The notes below the pieces were generated by a model that worked only from the letters and a program-made list of their open reading frames with translations, had not been told where the DNA came from and did not search any database. A program made the translations under genes and the position numbers. Positions 6,527 through 12,845 of a DNA stretch of 12,845 nucleotides are shown here, in pieces; the stretch's first letter is position 1, and the number at the start of each line of letters is the position of its first letter. Origin of the DNA: JAUIAI01 sp963976885 (GTDB taxonomy: Bacteria > Pseudomonadota > Gammaproteobacteria > Burkholderiales > Burkholderiaceae_E); contig CAXBNM010000116.1 of assembly GCA_963976885.1 (NCBI GenBank), positions 1 to 12,845 on the forward strand, read 5' to 3'.

Positions 6527-7164
6527 CAATCGGCAGTGGTCTCGACAACCACGGGAAGCCGGGACTGGTTCGCAGACCTGGCGGCGGAGTACTCAAGGAT
6601 TCTAGCAATCGCGCCGGCCTTGTCCGTGCCGAACCGACGCTCAATCAGATGCAGCATCGCATCAATACACAACGACACCCCACCACCGGTGAGCACCTGC
6701 CCCTGATCTACCAGCAACGCGTGATGCACCTTGATAGCCGGGTAACGTGCCGCCATCAACGCCAGCGGCGACTCTTCCGGCTCGATGACTTCACGTTTGG
6801 TGGTTGCCGACCGGCCGTCCAGACAGCCGGCAGCCGCCAGAATCATGCCGCCGGTACAGACGGAAACTTTCAGGCAACTTTCAGGCAACTTTTGCACGAA
6901 GGCAAGCAATGCCGCGTCCTTCGCCGCCAGCTGCCAGCCCGGGCCGCCGGGCACGACAAGCACGTCAACGGCCGTATCCACGGCTTCGTTCAGGGCGAGA
7001 TCGGGCAAGACACGCAAGCCATTGGCCAGGCGAACCGGGGCGGTCGTAGCCGCTACCGTCACATAGCTCAGTTCCGGAATAACCCGCTTTCCCATGGATA
7101 TAACGCCGATGGTGGCGAGGTCGATGGGTTCGACATCGGGGTATAGCAACAAGGCGACTTTCAT
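6526..7164 (-). CDS. DJ-1/PfpI family protein, isonitrile hydratase-like
   Basis: This 212-residue single-domain protein has the class I glutamine amidotransferase-like fold: MKVALLLYPDVEPIDLA at the N-terminus, VDVLVVPGGPGW at 67-78, nucleophile elbow SVCTGGMILAAAG at 101-113 (C103) and GGGVSLCIDAMLHLIERRFG at 160-179. D15, C103 and T104 match the catalytic positions I expect in isonitrile hydratase-like members. There is no AraC-type domain, so it is an enzyme rather than a GlxA-type regulator. Substrate unknown; in context it may act on a nitrogen-containing compound linked to the TRAP cargo. AAGGAG lies 11 nt before the ATG at 7164; an upstream TTG (7188) and a GTG (7176) are possible but add no conserved sequence. 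An 11-bp tandem repeat lies inside the gene (6865-6886). Confidence 0.88.
   Translation of the reverse strand: MKVALLLYPDVEPIDLATIGVISMGKRVIPELSYVTVAATTAPVRLANGLRVLPDLALNEAVDTAVDVLVVPGGPGWQLAAKDAALLAFVQKLPESCLKVSVCTGGMILAAAGCLDGRSATTKREVIEPEESPLALMAARYPAIKVHHALLVDQGQVLTGGGVSLCIDAMLHLIERRFGTDKAGAIARILEYSAARSANQSRLPVVVETTAD
6865..6893 (+). repeat. 11-bp tandem repeat inside the PfpI gene, sharing sequence with the upstream operator arm
   Basis: Two exact copies of AACTTTCAGGC (6865-6875, 6876-6886) are followed by a partial third (6887-6893). They contain TCAGGCAACT at 6870-6879 and 6881-6890, identical to 7293-7302, which includes the right arm of the intergenic palindrome. The period is close to one DNA helical turn. 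Read in the gene it encodes part of KLPESCLKVS, just before the active-site C103. Confidence 0.6.
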
Positions 7165-7194
7165 TTCGTAACGCACTCCTTCGGACAATGGGTA

Positions 7195-7209
7195 GCCCCG
7201 AAAAGGGGC
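7195..7209. other. Small GC hairpin upstream of the PfpI gene
   Basis: GCCCC (7195-7199) and GGGGC (7205-7209) form a 5-bp stem around GAAAA. It lies about 30 bp upstream of the PfpI start, probably in its leader. Role unknown. Confidence 0.3.
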
Positions 7210-7224
7210 GCGATGGGCAGCTTT

Positions 7225-7256
7225 GGTGCCGGCACCTGCGACGCAGCGCCGGCGCT
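7225..7256. promoter_or_regulatory. Two 12-bp palindromes with a shared core, 20 bp apart (possible tandem operators)
   Basis: GGTGCCGGCACC (7225-7236) and AGCGCCGGCGCT (7245-7256) are both perfect 12-bp palindromes with core GCCGGC. Their centres are exactly 20 bp apart, near two helical turns. They lie between divergent PfpI/XRE-cupin/LysR and TRAP genes, 61-92 bp upstream of the PfpI start. Two dimers on one DNA face is a reasonable reading. GCCGGC is common in GC-rich DNA, which lowers confidence. Confidence 0.42.
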
Positions 7257-7275
7257 TGCTCCGTCAGATCACATT

Positions 7276-7300
7276 TTGCCTGATGTTTCCCATCAGGCAA
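7276..7300. promoter_or_regulatory. Inverted repeat upstream of the TRAP promoter, likely operator
   Basis: Perfect 10-bp arms, TTGCCTGATG (7276-7285) and CATCAGGCAA (7291-7300), flank a 5-bp spacer, TTTCC. The right arm ends 2 bp before the sigma-54-like promoter. Candidate binders are the XRE-cupin or LysR regulator. As RNA it would form a hairpin, but it has no U-tract and sits upstream of both genes, so a DNA-binding role is favoured over termination. Confidence 0.55.
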
Positions 7301-7302
7301 CT

Positions 7303-7319
7303 CTGGCACGCATTTCGCA
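7303..7319 (+). promoter_or_regulatory. Sigma-54 (RpoN)-type -24/-12 promoter for the TRAP operon
   Basis: CTGGCACG (7303-7310) is an exact -24 block, and TCGCA (7315-7319) is a -12 block with the key GC kept. The diagnostic GG-N10-GC spacing holds. Against CTGGCACGRNNNTTGCW there are two mismatches. Transcription would start near 7330, leaving a leader of about 20 nt that contains the GGAG of dctP. No sigma-54 activator gene is in the window. Confidence 0.6.
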
Positions 7320-7350
7320 TGGTCTCAGAACATCCCATTTGGAGCAAGAC

Positions 7351-8523
7351 ATGGAACGCAACGACCTTGACCACGCACAATCAGGTTCGGCCCTGACCCC
7401 TGAAGCCCCTATCACCACACCTGCGCGCCGCCAGTTCATCGCGCGGGGCTCATTGGGTGTCGCCGCGCTGGCGGCGCCGGCCATCGTGAGCGCCAAAGAC
7501 ACCTACAAATGGCGCTTTCAAAGCACCTGGCCGGTGAAATTCCTCTATCACGAGTTCGCGGTCGACTGGACCCGGATCGTGCAGGATCTGTCGGGCGGGC
7601 GCATTCAGATTCAGATGCTGCCGGCCAACTCGATCGTGCCGGGCCTGCAAGTCATCGACGCGGTTCACAAAGGCGTTCTCGATGGTGCCCATGCGATCCC
7701 CGGTTTCTGGTTCGGCAAGAACACGGCCTTCGGTCTGTATGGGGCCGGGCCTGACTTTGCCATGGGCCCCAATCAGATGCTCGGCTGGATTGAGCAAGGT
7801 GGCGGCAAAGAATTGTTTGCACAGATCCAGGCTGCAGCCGGTCTGAACCTGCACAGTTTCCTGTTTGGCCCCGTGCCGTGCGAGCCCCTGGGTTGGTTCA
7901 GCAAGGAGATTCGTACCCCGGAGGACCTCAAAGGCTTGAAGTTCCGCACGGCGGGCCTGGCCGTGGACATGTTCAAGAAACTCGGGGTGTCAGCCGTGCA
8001 GATGGCGCCGGCCGACATCGTGCCGTCCATCGACCGCGGCGTGCTCGATGGCGCGGAGTTCGCCAGCGCATCAGACGACCGGATCATGGGCTTTCCGGAT
8101 GTTGCCAGGTTCTATCTGCAAAAGAGCTACCACCAGGCCAACAACTTCTGCGAAATCATGCTCAACAAGGATACGTATCAGGAGTTGCCCGACGACTTGA
8201 AGGCAATCCTGAATTACGCCTCGCATGCTGCCAGTGCCGCCATGGCCTGGAAAGCCATGGACCGAATGTCGACCGACTACCTGTACCTGGAGTCGGAAGC
8301 CAAGGTCAATACCTATGAAACGCCCGAGCCGATTCTGAAGGCGCAACTTGAGGCCTGGGATGCCGTCGTCGAGCAGCGATCAACCGAAAACCCGTTGTTT
8401 GCAAAGGTGATCGAATCCCAGCGCAAATGGGCTGAGCGCGTCATGTACTGGGAAAACGCGGTGACGGTGAGCTCACCGATGGCCTATGACCACTACTTCG
8501 GCAAGGGCCCGTCCAAGTCATGA
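7351..8523 (+). CDS. dctP: TRAP transporter solute-binding protein, DctP/TakP-like, Tat-exported
   Basis: This 390-residue periplasmic protein captures an organic acid and delivers it to the membrane subunits. Residues 25-48 are a twin-arginine signal (ARRQFIARGSLGVAALAAPA, RR at 26-27), so it is probably exported folded. The body has TRAP-family features: WRFQSTWP at 54-61, GVLDGAHAIPGFWFGKN at 108-124, LFGPVPCEPLGWFS and LKGLKFRTAGLAVDMFKKLG, where R199 is the likely carboxylate-binding arginine, then GVLDGAEF. These segments recall TakP (2-oxoacid-binding) proteins more than the classical C4-dicarboxylate DctP, but substrate is not proven. GGAG sits 6 nt before ATG 7351; an in-frame ATG at 7213 would bury the Tat signal and precede the promoter. 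The stop overlaps the next start (ATGA). Confidence 0.93.
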   Translation: MERNDLDHAQSGSALTPEAPITTPARRQFIARGSLGVAALAAPAIVSAKDTYKWRFQSTWPVKFLYHEFAVDWTRIVQDLSGGRIQIQMLPANSIVPGLQVIDAVHKGVLDGAHAIPGFWFGKNTAFGLYGAGPDFAMGPNQMLGWIEQGGGKELFAQIQAAAGLNLHSFLFGPVPCEPLGWFSKEIRTPEDLKGLKFRTAGLAVDMFKKLGVSAVQMAPADIVPSIDRGVLDGAEFASASDDRIMGFPDVARFYLQKSYHQANNFCEIMLNKDTYQELPDDLKAILNYASHAASAAMAWKAMDRMSTDYLYLESEAKVNTYETPEPILKAQLEAWDAVVEQRSTENPLFAKVIESQRKWAERVMYWENAVTVSSPMAYDHYFGKGPSKS

Positions 8524-9146
8524 TGACCCACGAAGCGATTCCCGCGAATCGATGGCTTCAAGGGCATCGCCTCGTGCAGACCATTGACGCAATCAGTGTG
8601 TGGGTCGGCCGCGCGGGTGCTGTATTGGTCGCTGTGCTGACCGCCATTGTCTGCTACGAGGTGTTCTCACGCTATGTCTTGAACAGCCCGCATGACTGGG
8701 CCTTCGATGCAAGCTACATGCTCTTTGGGACCTCGTTCATGCTGGCCGGCGCTTACGCGCTGGCCAAATCCGCCCACGTGCGCGGCGATCTCATCTATGC
8801 AGGCCTGTCCGCGCGCACCCAGGCAGCGCTCGACCTGGTGCTCTATGTGTTGTTCTTCATTCCAGGCGTGCTGGCACTGGTGATCGGTGGTTATTCGTTT
8901 GCCATCGACTCCTGGGCCATTGGCGAAGGCTCGCCCTACTCGCTGGATGGAGTGCCGGTCTATCCGTTCAAGGCAGTGATCCCGATTGCCGGCGCGGTGC
9001 TGTTGTTGCAGGCAGTGGCTGAAATTCTGCGGTGTGTTCTGTGCCTGCGTGAAGGCGAGTGGCCTGAACGAGCGTCTGACGTGAACGAAGTCGATCTGGA
9101 CAAGATACAAGCTACGCTGAACGCCACCGAGGACGCCACGCGATGA
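8520..9146 (+). CDS. dctQ: TRAP transporter small permease subunit (DctQ)
   Basis: This 208-residue membrane protein has four predicted transmembrane segments, about 28-50, 60-82, 105-127 and 150-174. Family signatures are YEVFSRYVLNSPHDW at 46-60 and the AHVRGDLIY motif at 85-93. DctQ forms the inner-membrane transporter with DctM. It starts inside the dctP stop and ends inside the dctM start (ATGA at each junction), implying coupled translation and a fixed subunit ratio. At 208 residues, with an extended cytoplasmic tail after residue 175, it is somewhat longer than the most compact DctQ proteins. Confidence 0.93.
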   Translation: MMTHEAIPANRWLQGHRLVQTIDAISVWVGRAGAVLVAVLTAIVCYEVFSRYVLNSPHDWAFDASYMLFGTSFMLAGAYALAKSAHVRGDLIYAGLSARTQAALDLVLYVLFFIPGVLALVIGGYSFAIDSWAIGEGSPYSLDGVPVYPFKAVIPIAGAVLLLQAVAEILRCVLCLREGEWPERASDVNEVDLDKIQATLNATEDATR

Positions 9147-10627
9147 AAGCAGAAACTCTCTTTGGCTTCGGTTTCATCGCCATCGTCATAGGCCTGGCCG
9201 CCATCCTGATGCCTCCGCTTGCCGATATCACCGATCAGCATCTCGGTCTGCTGATGCTGGCACTCGTGATTGTCGCGATCATGCTGGGCTTCCCGGCGGC
9301 ATTCACGCTGATGGGTGTGGGTGTGATGTTCTCGCTCTACGCGTTCGGCGGTGAACTCGGGCTGACCCTCAATCTGATCGTGCAGCGTGCGTTCGCAACG
9401 ATGAGCAACGATGTGCTGGTGGCGGTGCCGCTGTTCATTTTCATGGGCTACATCGTCGAGCGCGCAGCCCTGGTCGAGCGGCTGTTCAAGGCACTGCATC
9501 TGGCGTTGGCCTGGATGCCAGGCGCCCTGGCCGTCGCCACACTGGCAACGTGCGCCCTCTTTGCCACCGCCACTGGCATTGTGGGTGCAGTCGTGACGGT
9601 AATGGGATTGCTCGCTCTGCCAGTGATGCTCAGAGCCGGGTACTCGGCACAGCTCGCCACCGGTGCCATCGCTGCCGGCGGATGTCTGGGCATTCTGATT
9701 CCGCCGTCCATTCTCCTGATCGTCTATGGCGCCACCGCCGGCGTTTCGGTGGTCCAACTCTATGCCGGCGCGCTGTTTCCGGGCCTGATGCTTGCCGGGC
9801 TGTACATTACTTATGTCGTGGTACTGGCCAAACTTCGGCCCAGCTGCGCGCCGCCGTTGTCGGTCAGTCAGCGTGCAGCCGCGCTTGAGCAACTCGTCCC
9901 GTCAGCCCCCGTTGCAAGCACCGCCAACCCGGCACCGACGCGCGCCACGCGTCGTCGGTTCGGACTGACCAAGCTGCTCATCACTTCTTTTCTGCCGCTG
10001 GCGGTGCTGATCGCAGCGGTACTTGGTTCAATTCTGTTTGGCCTGGCGACGCCGACCGAAGCAGCGGCCATCGGCGCCGCCGGCGGCCTGCTTCTGGCTG
10101 CCTTGTACCGAGGACTGAGCTGGAGCGGATTCAAGGAGTCCATGTTTCTGACCGGCAAGACGACGGCAATGGTCGGCTGGTTGTTTGTGGGCTCAAGCAT
10201 CTTCTCCGCCGCCTTCGCGCTACTGGGCGGCCAGGAGCTCATTGAAAGCTGGGTGTTGTCGCTGGACCTGTCGGCGGTGCAATTCATGTTGCTTGCCCAG
10301 GCCATCATCTTTCTGCTCGGCTGGCCACTCGACTGGGCCGAAATCATTGTGATCTTCGTGCCGATCTTTCTTCCGCTGCTTGATCACTTTGGCATAGACC
10401 CCTTGTTCTTCGGTCTGTTGATTGCCCTGAACCTGCAAACATCTTATCTGTCGCCCCCGGTAGCCATGGCGGCCTTCTATCTGAAAGCAGTCGCCCCCGC
10501 AACGGTGAGTCTGCGCATGATCTTCACGGGCATGTTGCCGTTCATAGGTCTGCAGATAATCGCCATTGCTCTGCTTTACATCTTTCCCGCCATCGGCTTG
10601 TGGCTGCCCGCGCAGCTCTACCGCTGA
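9143..10627 (+). CDS. dctM: TRAP transporter large permease subunit (DctM)
   Basis: The 494-residue protein is the sodium-coupled transport subunit, with about a dozen hydrophobic segments. Family motifs are LGFPAAFTLMGVG at 48-60, FIFMGYIVERA at 98-108, the first hairpin GGCLGILIPPS at 179-189, the second repeat FGLATPTEAAAIGA at 299-312, and LQTSYLSPPVAMAAFYLKAV at 431-450. It is longer than the roughly 425-440 residues of classical DctM because of a hydrophilic insert at about 231-273 (LRPSCAPPLSVSQ to TRATRRRFG) between membrane segments; such loops occur in some large TRAP permeases. With DctP and DctQ it forms a complete tripartite transporter. Confidence 0.94.
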   Translation: MKAETLFGFGFIAIVIGLAAILMPPLADITDQHLGLLMLALVIVAIMLGFPAAFTLMGVGVMFSLYAFGGELGLTLNLIVQRAFATMSNDVLVAVPLFIFMGYIVERAALVERLFKALHLALAWMPGALAVATLATCALFATATGIVGAVVTVMGLLALPVMLRAGYSAQLATGAIAAGGCLGILIPPSILLIVYGATAGVSVVQLYAGALFPGLMLAGLYITYVVVLAKLRPSCAPPLSVSQRAAALEQLVPSAPVASTANPAPTRATRRRFGLTKLLITSFLPLAVLIAAVLGSILFGLATPTEAAAIGAAGGLLLAALYRGLSWSGFKESMFLTGKTTAMVGWLFVGSSIFSAAFALLGGQELIESWVLSLDLSAVQFMLLAQAIIFLLGWPLDWAEIIVIFVPIFLPLLDHFGIDPLFFGLLIALNLQTSYLSPPVAMAAFYLKAVAPATVSLRMIFTGMLPFIGLQIIAIALLYIFPAIGLWLPAQLYR

Positions 10628-10656
10628 CCCTTGATTGACATCCTGAGGAGCTTACC

Positions 10657-11130
10657 TTGTCAAACGCAACCGAAAATCTCGCCCGCCTGGGCATCAACCT
10701 GCCCGCTGCCGCTGCCCCGGTGGGTAACTATGTTGGTTACACCGTCGACGGTGATACCGTCTACATCTCAGGCCAGCTGCCTCTGCAAGACGGCGCCATG
10801 GCCATTACCGGTAAAGTCGGTGCGGAGGTAACCGTCGAGCAAGGCTATCAGGCCGGGCGAATCTGCGCGATCAACCTGATGTCCCAACTGCAGGAGGCCT
10901 GCGGCGGTGATCTGGGCCGCGTAACCCAGGTGCTCAAGCTGGGCGGATTCGTCAATGCGGCGCCCGAGTTCTGTGATGCGCCCAAATGTATCAACGGAGC
11001 GTCTGATCTCTTTGTGGAGGTTTTTGGCGACGCAGGGAAACATGCCCGCTTTGCCCTTGGCGTGGCCTCGTTACCTGCCAATGCGTCTGTTGAAGTAGAC
11101 GGCATTTTCAAAATCACTCCACAACCCTGA
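10657..11130 (+). CDS. RidA (YjgF/UK114) family protein
   Basis: The 157-residue product matches RidA-family proteins: VGYTVDGDTVYISGQLPLQDG at 26-46, RVTQVLKLGGFVNAAPEFCD at 88-107, and HARFALGVASLPANASVEVD at 129-148. R131 aligns with the catalytic R105 of E. coli RidA, so enamine/imine hydrolysis is possible. It belongs to the longer, less-studied group seen in catabolic operons rather than the ~128-residue RidA. The start is TTG, chosen because GAGGAG (10645-10650) lies 6 nt upstream and the N-terminus matches. It lies 29 bp after dctM on the same strand, so it is probably in the operon. It could process an imine or enamine formed from the imported substrate (inference). Confidence 0.9.
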   Translation: MSNATENLARLGINLPAAAAPVGNYVGYTVDGDTVYISGQLPLQDGAMAITGKVGAEVTVEQGYQAGRICAINLMSQLQEACGGDLGRVTQVLKLGGFVNAAPEFCDAPKCINGASDLFVEVFGDAGKHARFALGVASLPANASVEVDGIFKITPQP

Positions 11131-11151
11131 AAGCTCAACGAGAGACAACTC

Positions 11152-11997
11152 ATGACAACCACGATTGAATACTTCGGCTGGTCAGCAATTGCGCTCGATA
11201 CGCCAGCAGGAAAACTGTACTTTGACCCATTCTATCGGCCCTATTGCGGTGCCCACTGGTTTGACCAGGAAGACTTCTCCGATGCCAGGTTCATCTGCGT
11301 CACGCACGGTCATGAAGAGCACTTTCTGGATGTTCCGGTGCTCGCCAAGGCAACTGGCGCGACCGTCATCGCGCCGGCGTCGGTGACCAGATTTCTGCAC
11401 CGCAGACGTGGCATAGAACCGCAGCACCTCTCAGTGCTCAACCCGGGCGATTCGGCAAAATTCCCCGGCTTTGAGATCGCCGCCTTCGACTGGAAGCATC
11501 GCGACATCAACCTGGTGAAAGCGTTGTCAAAGGCCGTCCTGCACGGCAATGCCACACAACTGTCGTGGGCCTGGTCGAGTGCCACCAACGCGCCGTTCTA
11601 TGCCCCCTACACCGGATACCACCTTACCTTGCCAGATGGCCTGACGGTGCTCAACTACAACGAAGGCTTCAATTCAAAAATGACCGACGCTGAAATTGCT
11701 GCGCTCGGCAAGAAGTTCAAAACCGATGTACTGCTGGCCGGCATGCAGCTCGATTTCACCGATGACATCGCCCGGGGCGTGGCAGCCATCGATCCGAAAG
11801 TTGTCATTCTGTTTCCCCCGCATGACAAGTTTCACGAGATGATGGAAGTGACCTCCCGGCCCTGGGCCGAGTTCGAGGCAGCGGCCCGCAAGGCGGCGCC
11901 CAACGCAACAGTCATCTGCGTCGAACCGGGTGACCGTGTCAACGCCACGACCGGTGAAAAGCTCACATCCCGAGCGATCAGAGCCCAGGCCGCCTGA
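11152..11997 (+). CDS. Metallo-beta-lactamase-fold hydrolase, UlaG-like, with variant HxHxEH motif
   Basis: The 281-residue cytoplasmic protein has the MBL fold of the UlaG/lactonase-like group: IEYFGWSAIALDTPAGKLYFDP at the N-terminus, metal motif THGHEEHF (H52, H54, E56, H57), FDWKHRD (H116) and FPPHDKF (H224). The family motif is HxHxDH; here the Asp is Glu. A longer middle segment (about 120-160, LSWAWSSATNAPFYAPYTGYHL) may shape a specific pocket. UlaG-type enzymes hydrolyse lactones or phosphodiester-like substrates; this substrate is unknown. It lies 21 bp after the RidA gene, so it is probably the last gene of the TRAP operon. A weak GAGA-type Shine-Dalgarno precedes the ATG. Confidence 0.86.
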   Translation: MTTTIEYFGWSAIALDTPAGKLYFDPFYRPYCGAHWFDQEDFSDARFICVTHGHEEHFLDVPVLAKATGATVIAPASVTRFLHRRRGIEPQHLSVLNPGDSAKFPGFEIAAFDWKHRDINLVKALSKAVLHGNATQLSWAWSSATNAPFYAPYTGYHLTLPDGLTVLNYNEGFNSKMTDAEIAALGKKFKTDVLLAGMQLDFTDDIARGVAAIDPKVVILFPPHDKFHEMMEVTSRPWAEFEAAARKAAPNATVICVEPGDRVNATTGEKLTSRAIRAQAA

Positions 11998-12017
11998 TCG
12001 GCTGATCGGCTGATGCG
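11994..12017 (+). repeat. Short tandem repeat over the MBL gene stop
   Basis: CTGATCGG occurs twice in a row (11994-12001, 12002-12009), followed by the imperfect copy CTGATGCGG. The first copy contains the TGA stop, and the next copies add further TGAs. It is probably a small slippage array. Confidence 0.5.
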
Positions 12018-12039
12018 GACAGAAGCTTGTGGTCTCCGC

Positions 12040-12055
12040 TTTGCATTTTTGCAAA
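12040..12055. other. Small A/T hairpin in the MBL-AKR intergenic region
   Basis: TTTGCA (12040-12045) and TGCAAA (12050-12055) form a 6-bp inverted repeat around TTTT. It abuts the larger hairpin at 12055-12082 and may be part of the same end-of-operon structure or a regulatory site for the aldo/keto reductase gene. Confidence 0.3.
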
Positions 12056-12082
12056 AGGAAATATCGTTTGCGCTATTTCCTT
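12055..12082 (+). terminator. Hairpin after the TRAP/RidA/MBL operon, possible terminator
   Basis: AAGGAAATA (12055-12063) pairs perfectly with TATTTCCTT (12074-12082). Inside, CG/CG adds two pairs after a T-C mismatch, around TTTG. A pyrimidine-rich CTTCATTT follows. It lies 58 bp after the MBL stop and 62 bp before the next start, fitting an intrinsic terminator, though the A/T-rich stem is weak and there is no clean T-run. Confidence 0.45.
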
Positions 12083-12143
12083 CTTCATTTCGCACACCCA
12101 GAATGCTCTGTTCGTTAATCCGGCCTACTGAATGGAGCTTTCA

Positions 12144-12845
12144 ATGCAACTGACCTTTCTCGGCCATACCGGCCTGCGTGTTTCGGAGTTCTGCCTGGGC
12201 ACGATGACTTTTGGCACCGACTGGGGCTGGGGTGCCGACGAGGCAACCAGCCGGGCGGTGTTCGATCGTTACGTGGCGGCGGGCGGCAACTTCTTTGACA
12301 CGGCCAATGCCTACACCAACGGTTCCAGCGAAGCGATGCTGGGCAAGTTTCTGCACGGCCAGCGCGACCGCCATGTCGTGGCCACCAAGTACACCATCTC
12401 ATCGGACAAGAGCAATCCGAACGCCGGCGGCAATCAGCGCAAGAGCCTGCGCCAGTCACTCGAGGCCAGCCTGCAACGCCTGAACACCGACTACATCGAC
12501 CTGTACTGGGTACATATGTGGGACGGCTTCACGCCGGTAGAGGAAACACTGCGGGCGCTCGACGACGCGGTACGGGCCGGCAAGATTCTGCATATCGGCT
12601 TGTCGGACTTTCCGGCCTGGGTCGTCGCCGGTGCCGACACCACGGCGCGATTGAGTGGCCTCACCCGCCCGGCGGCCATTCAGGTCGAATACAACCTCGG
12701 CTACCGGCAAGCCGAACACGAGTTGATCCCGATGGCGCAGGCCCATGGCCTGAGTGTGCTCGACTGGTCACCGCTGGGCGGCGGGGCACTCACCGGCAAG
12801 ATGCTGCAACCGGCAAGCAAAGCCGCTCAAGACAGCCGAGTGGGG
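12144..12845 (+). CDS. Aldo/keto reductase (partial, runs off the right edge)
   Basis: The frame is open for 234 codons to the edge. It is an NAD(P)H-dependent aldo/keto reductase: LGHTGLRVSEFCLGTMTFGT at 6-25, the FFDTANAY motif at 50-57 (D52, Y57), GSSEAMLGKFL at 60-70, VVATKY with K82, and YWVHMWD with H124, giving the full D-Y-K-H catalytic tetrad. RAGKILHIGLSDFPAW, IQVEYNLGYR and VLDWSPLGGGALTGKM follow. The C-terminal end, including most of the cofactor-binding region, is missing. GGAG lies 6 nt before ATG 12144. It is separated from the upstream operon by hairpins and 146 bp, so it probably has its own promoter. It may act on a carbonyl product of the locus, but such reductases are broad-range and context is weak evidence. 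Confidence 0.93.
   Translation, partial: MQLTFLGHTGLRVSEFCLGTMTFGTDWGWGADEATSRAVFDRYVAAGGNFFDTANAYTNGSSEAMLGKFLHGQRDRHVVATKYTISSDKSNPNAGGNQRKSLRQSLEASLQRLNTDYIDLYWVHMWDGFTPVEETLRALDDAVRAGKILHIGLSDFPAWVVAGADTTARLSGLTRPAAIQVEYNLGYRQAEHELIPMAQAHGLSVLDWSPLGGGALTGKMLQPASKAAQDSRVG

Noticed and set aside
7276..7300. Inverted repeat as an intrinsic terminator
   Set aside because: It lies upstream of both divergent genes and has no T-tract; an operator is more likely.
7213..7350. N-terminal extension of the TRAP binding protein starting at ATG 7213
   Set aside because: It covers the operator-like palindromes and promoter, has no Shine-Dalgarno, and would bury the Tat signal. ATG 7351 has GGAG at the right distance.
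8960..9892. 310-codon minus-strand frame rich in His, Gln and Arg, antisense to dctQ/dctM
   Set aside because: It is composition-driven antisense of two well-supported membrane protein genes.
1..12845. CRISPR array, tRNA or rRNA genes, insertion sequences, phage attachment sites
   Set aside because: No regularly spaced repeats, tRNA-like cloverleafs, transposase sequences or flanking direct repeats were seen by eye.

Overview
The window is GC-rich, densely packed bacterial chromosome. Its families point to a proteobacterium, most likely a gammaproteobacterium: a lipobox lipoprotein with FG-GAP repeats, a tripartite TRAP transporter with a Tat-exported binding protein, a sigma-54-type promoter, and LysR and XRE-cupin regulators. 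Genus cannot be read from the sequence. A probable selenoprotein gene implies that the organism makes selenocysteine, but no sel genes lie in the window.

Left part (1-2502): a partial minus-strand SARP/BTAD transcriptional regulator runs off the left edge. It is divergent from a lipoprotein with an Fn3-like domain and five FG-GAP repeats. A 331-bp intergenic region with one perfect inverted repeat separates them, and a strong hairpin follows the lipoprotein gene.

Middle (2578-4942): a 79-residue SelW-like (Rdx family) protein is encoded at 2578-2817, but only if the in-frame TGA at 2620-2622 is read as selenocysteine, giving the redox motif C-x-x-U. A bacterial-SECIS-like hairpin sits just downstream of the TGA. 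A conventional ORF search splits this gene at the TGA and loses it. Next is an RsbQ-type alpha/beta hydrolase overlapping by a few bases a PAS-domain histidine kinase. This resembles the Bacillus RsbQ/RsbP sensory pair, with a kinase replacing the phosphatase.

Right part (4959-12845): a minus-strand group (DJ-1/PfpI protein, XRE-cupin regulator, LysR regulator) is divergent from a plus-strand operon. That operon holds the three TRAP subunits (coupled by ATGA overlaps), a RidA-family protein and a metallo-beta-lactamase-fold hydrolase. The 186-bp intergenic region holds a near-consensus sigma-54 promoter (7303-7319), a 10-bp-arm inverted repeat just upstream of it, and two 12-bp palindromes exactly 20 bp apart. 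The block reads as a regulated uptake and conversion locus for an organic acid or related nitrogen-containing carboxylate; the substrate cannot be named. After a hairpin-bearing intergenic region, an aldo/keto reductase gene begins and runs off the right edge.

The strongest finding is the SelW-like selenoprotein. Next are the RsbQ/PAS-kinase pair and the layered control region upstream of the TRAP operon.
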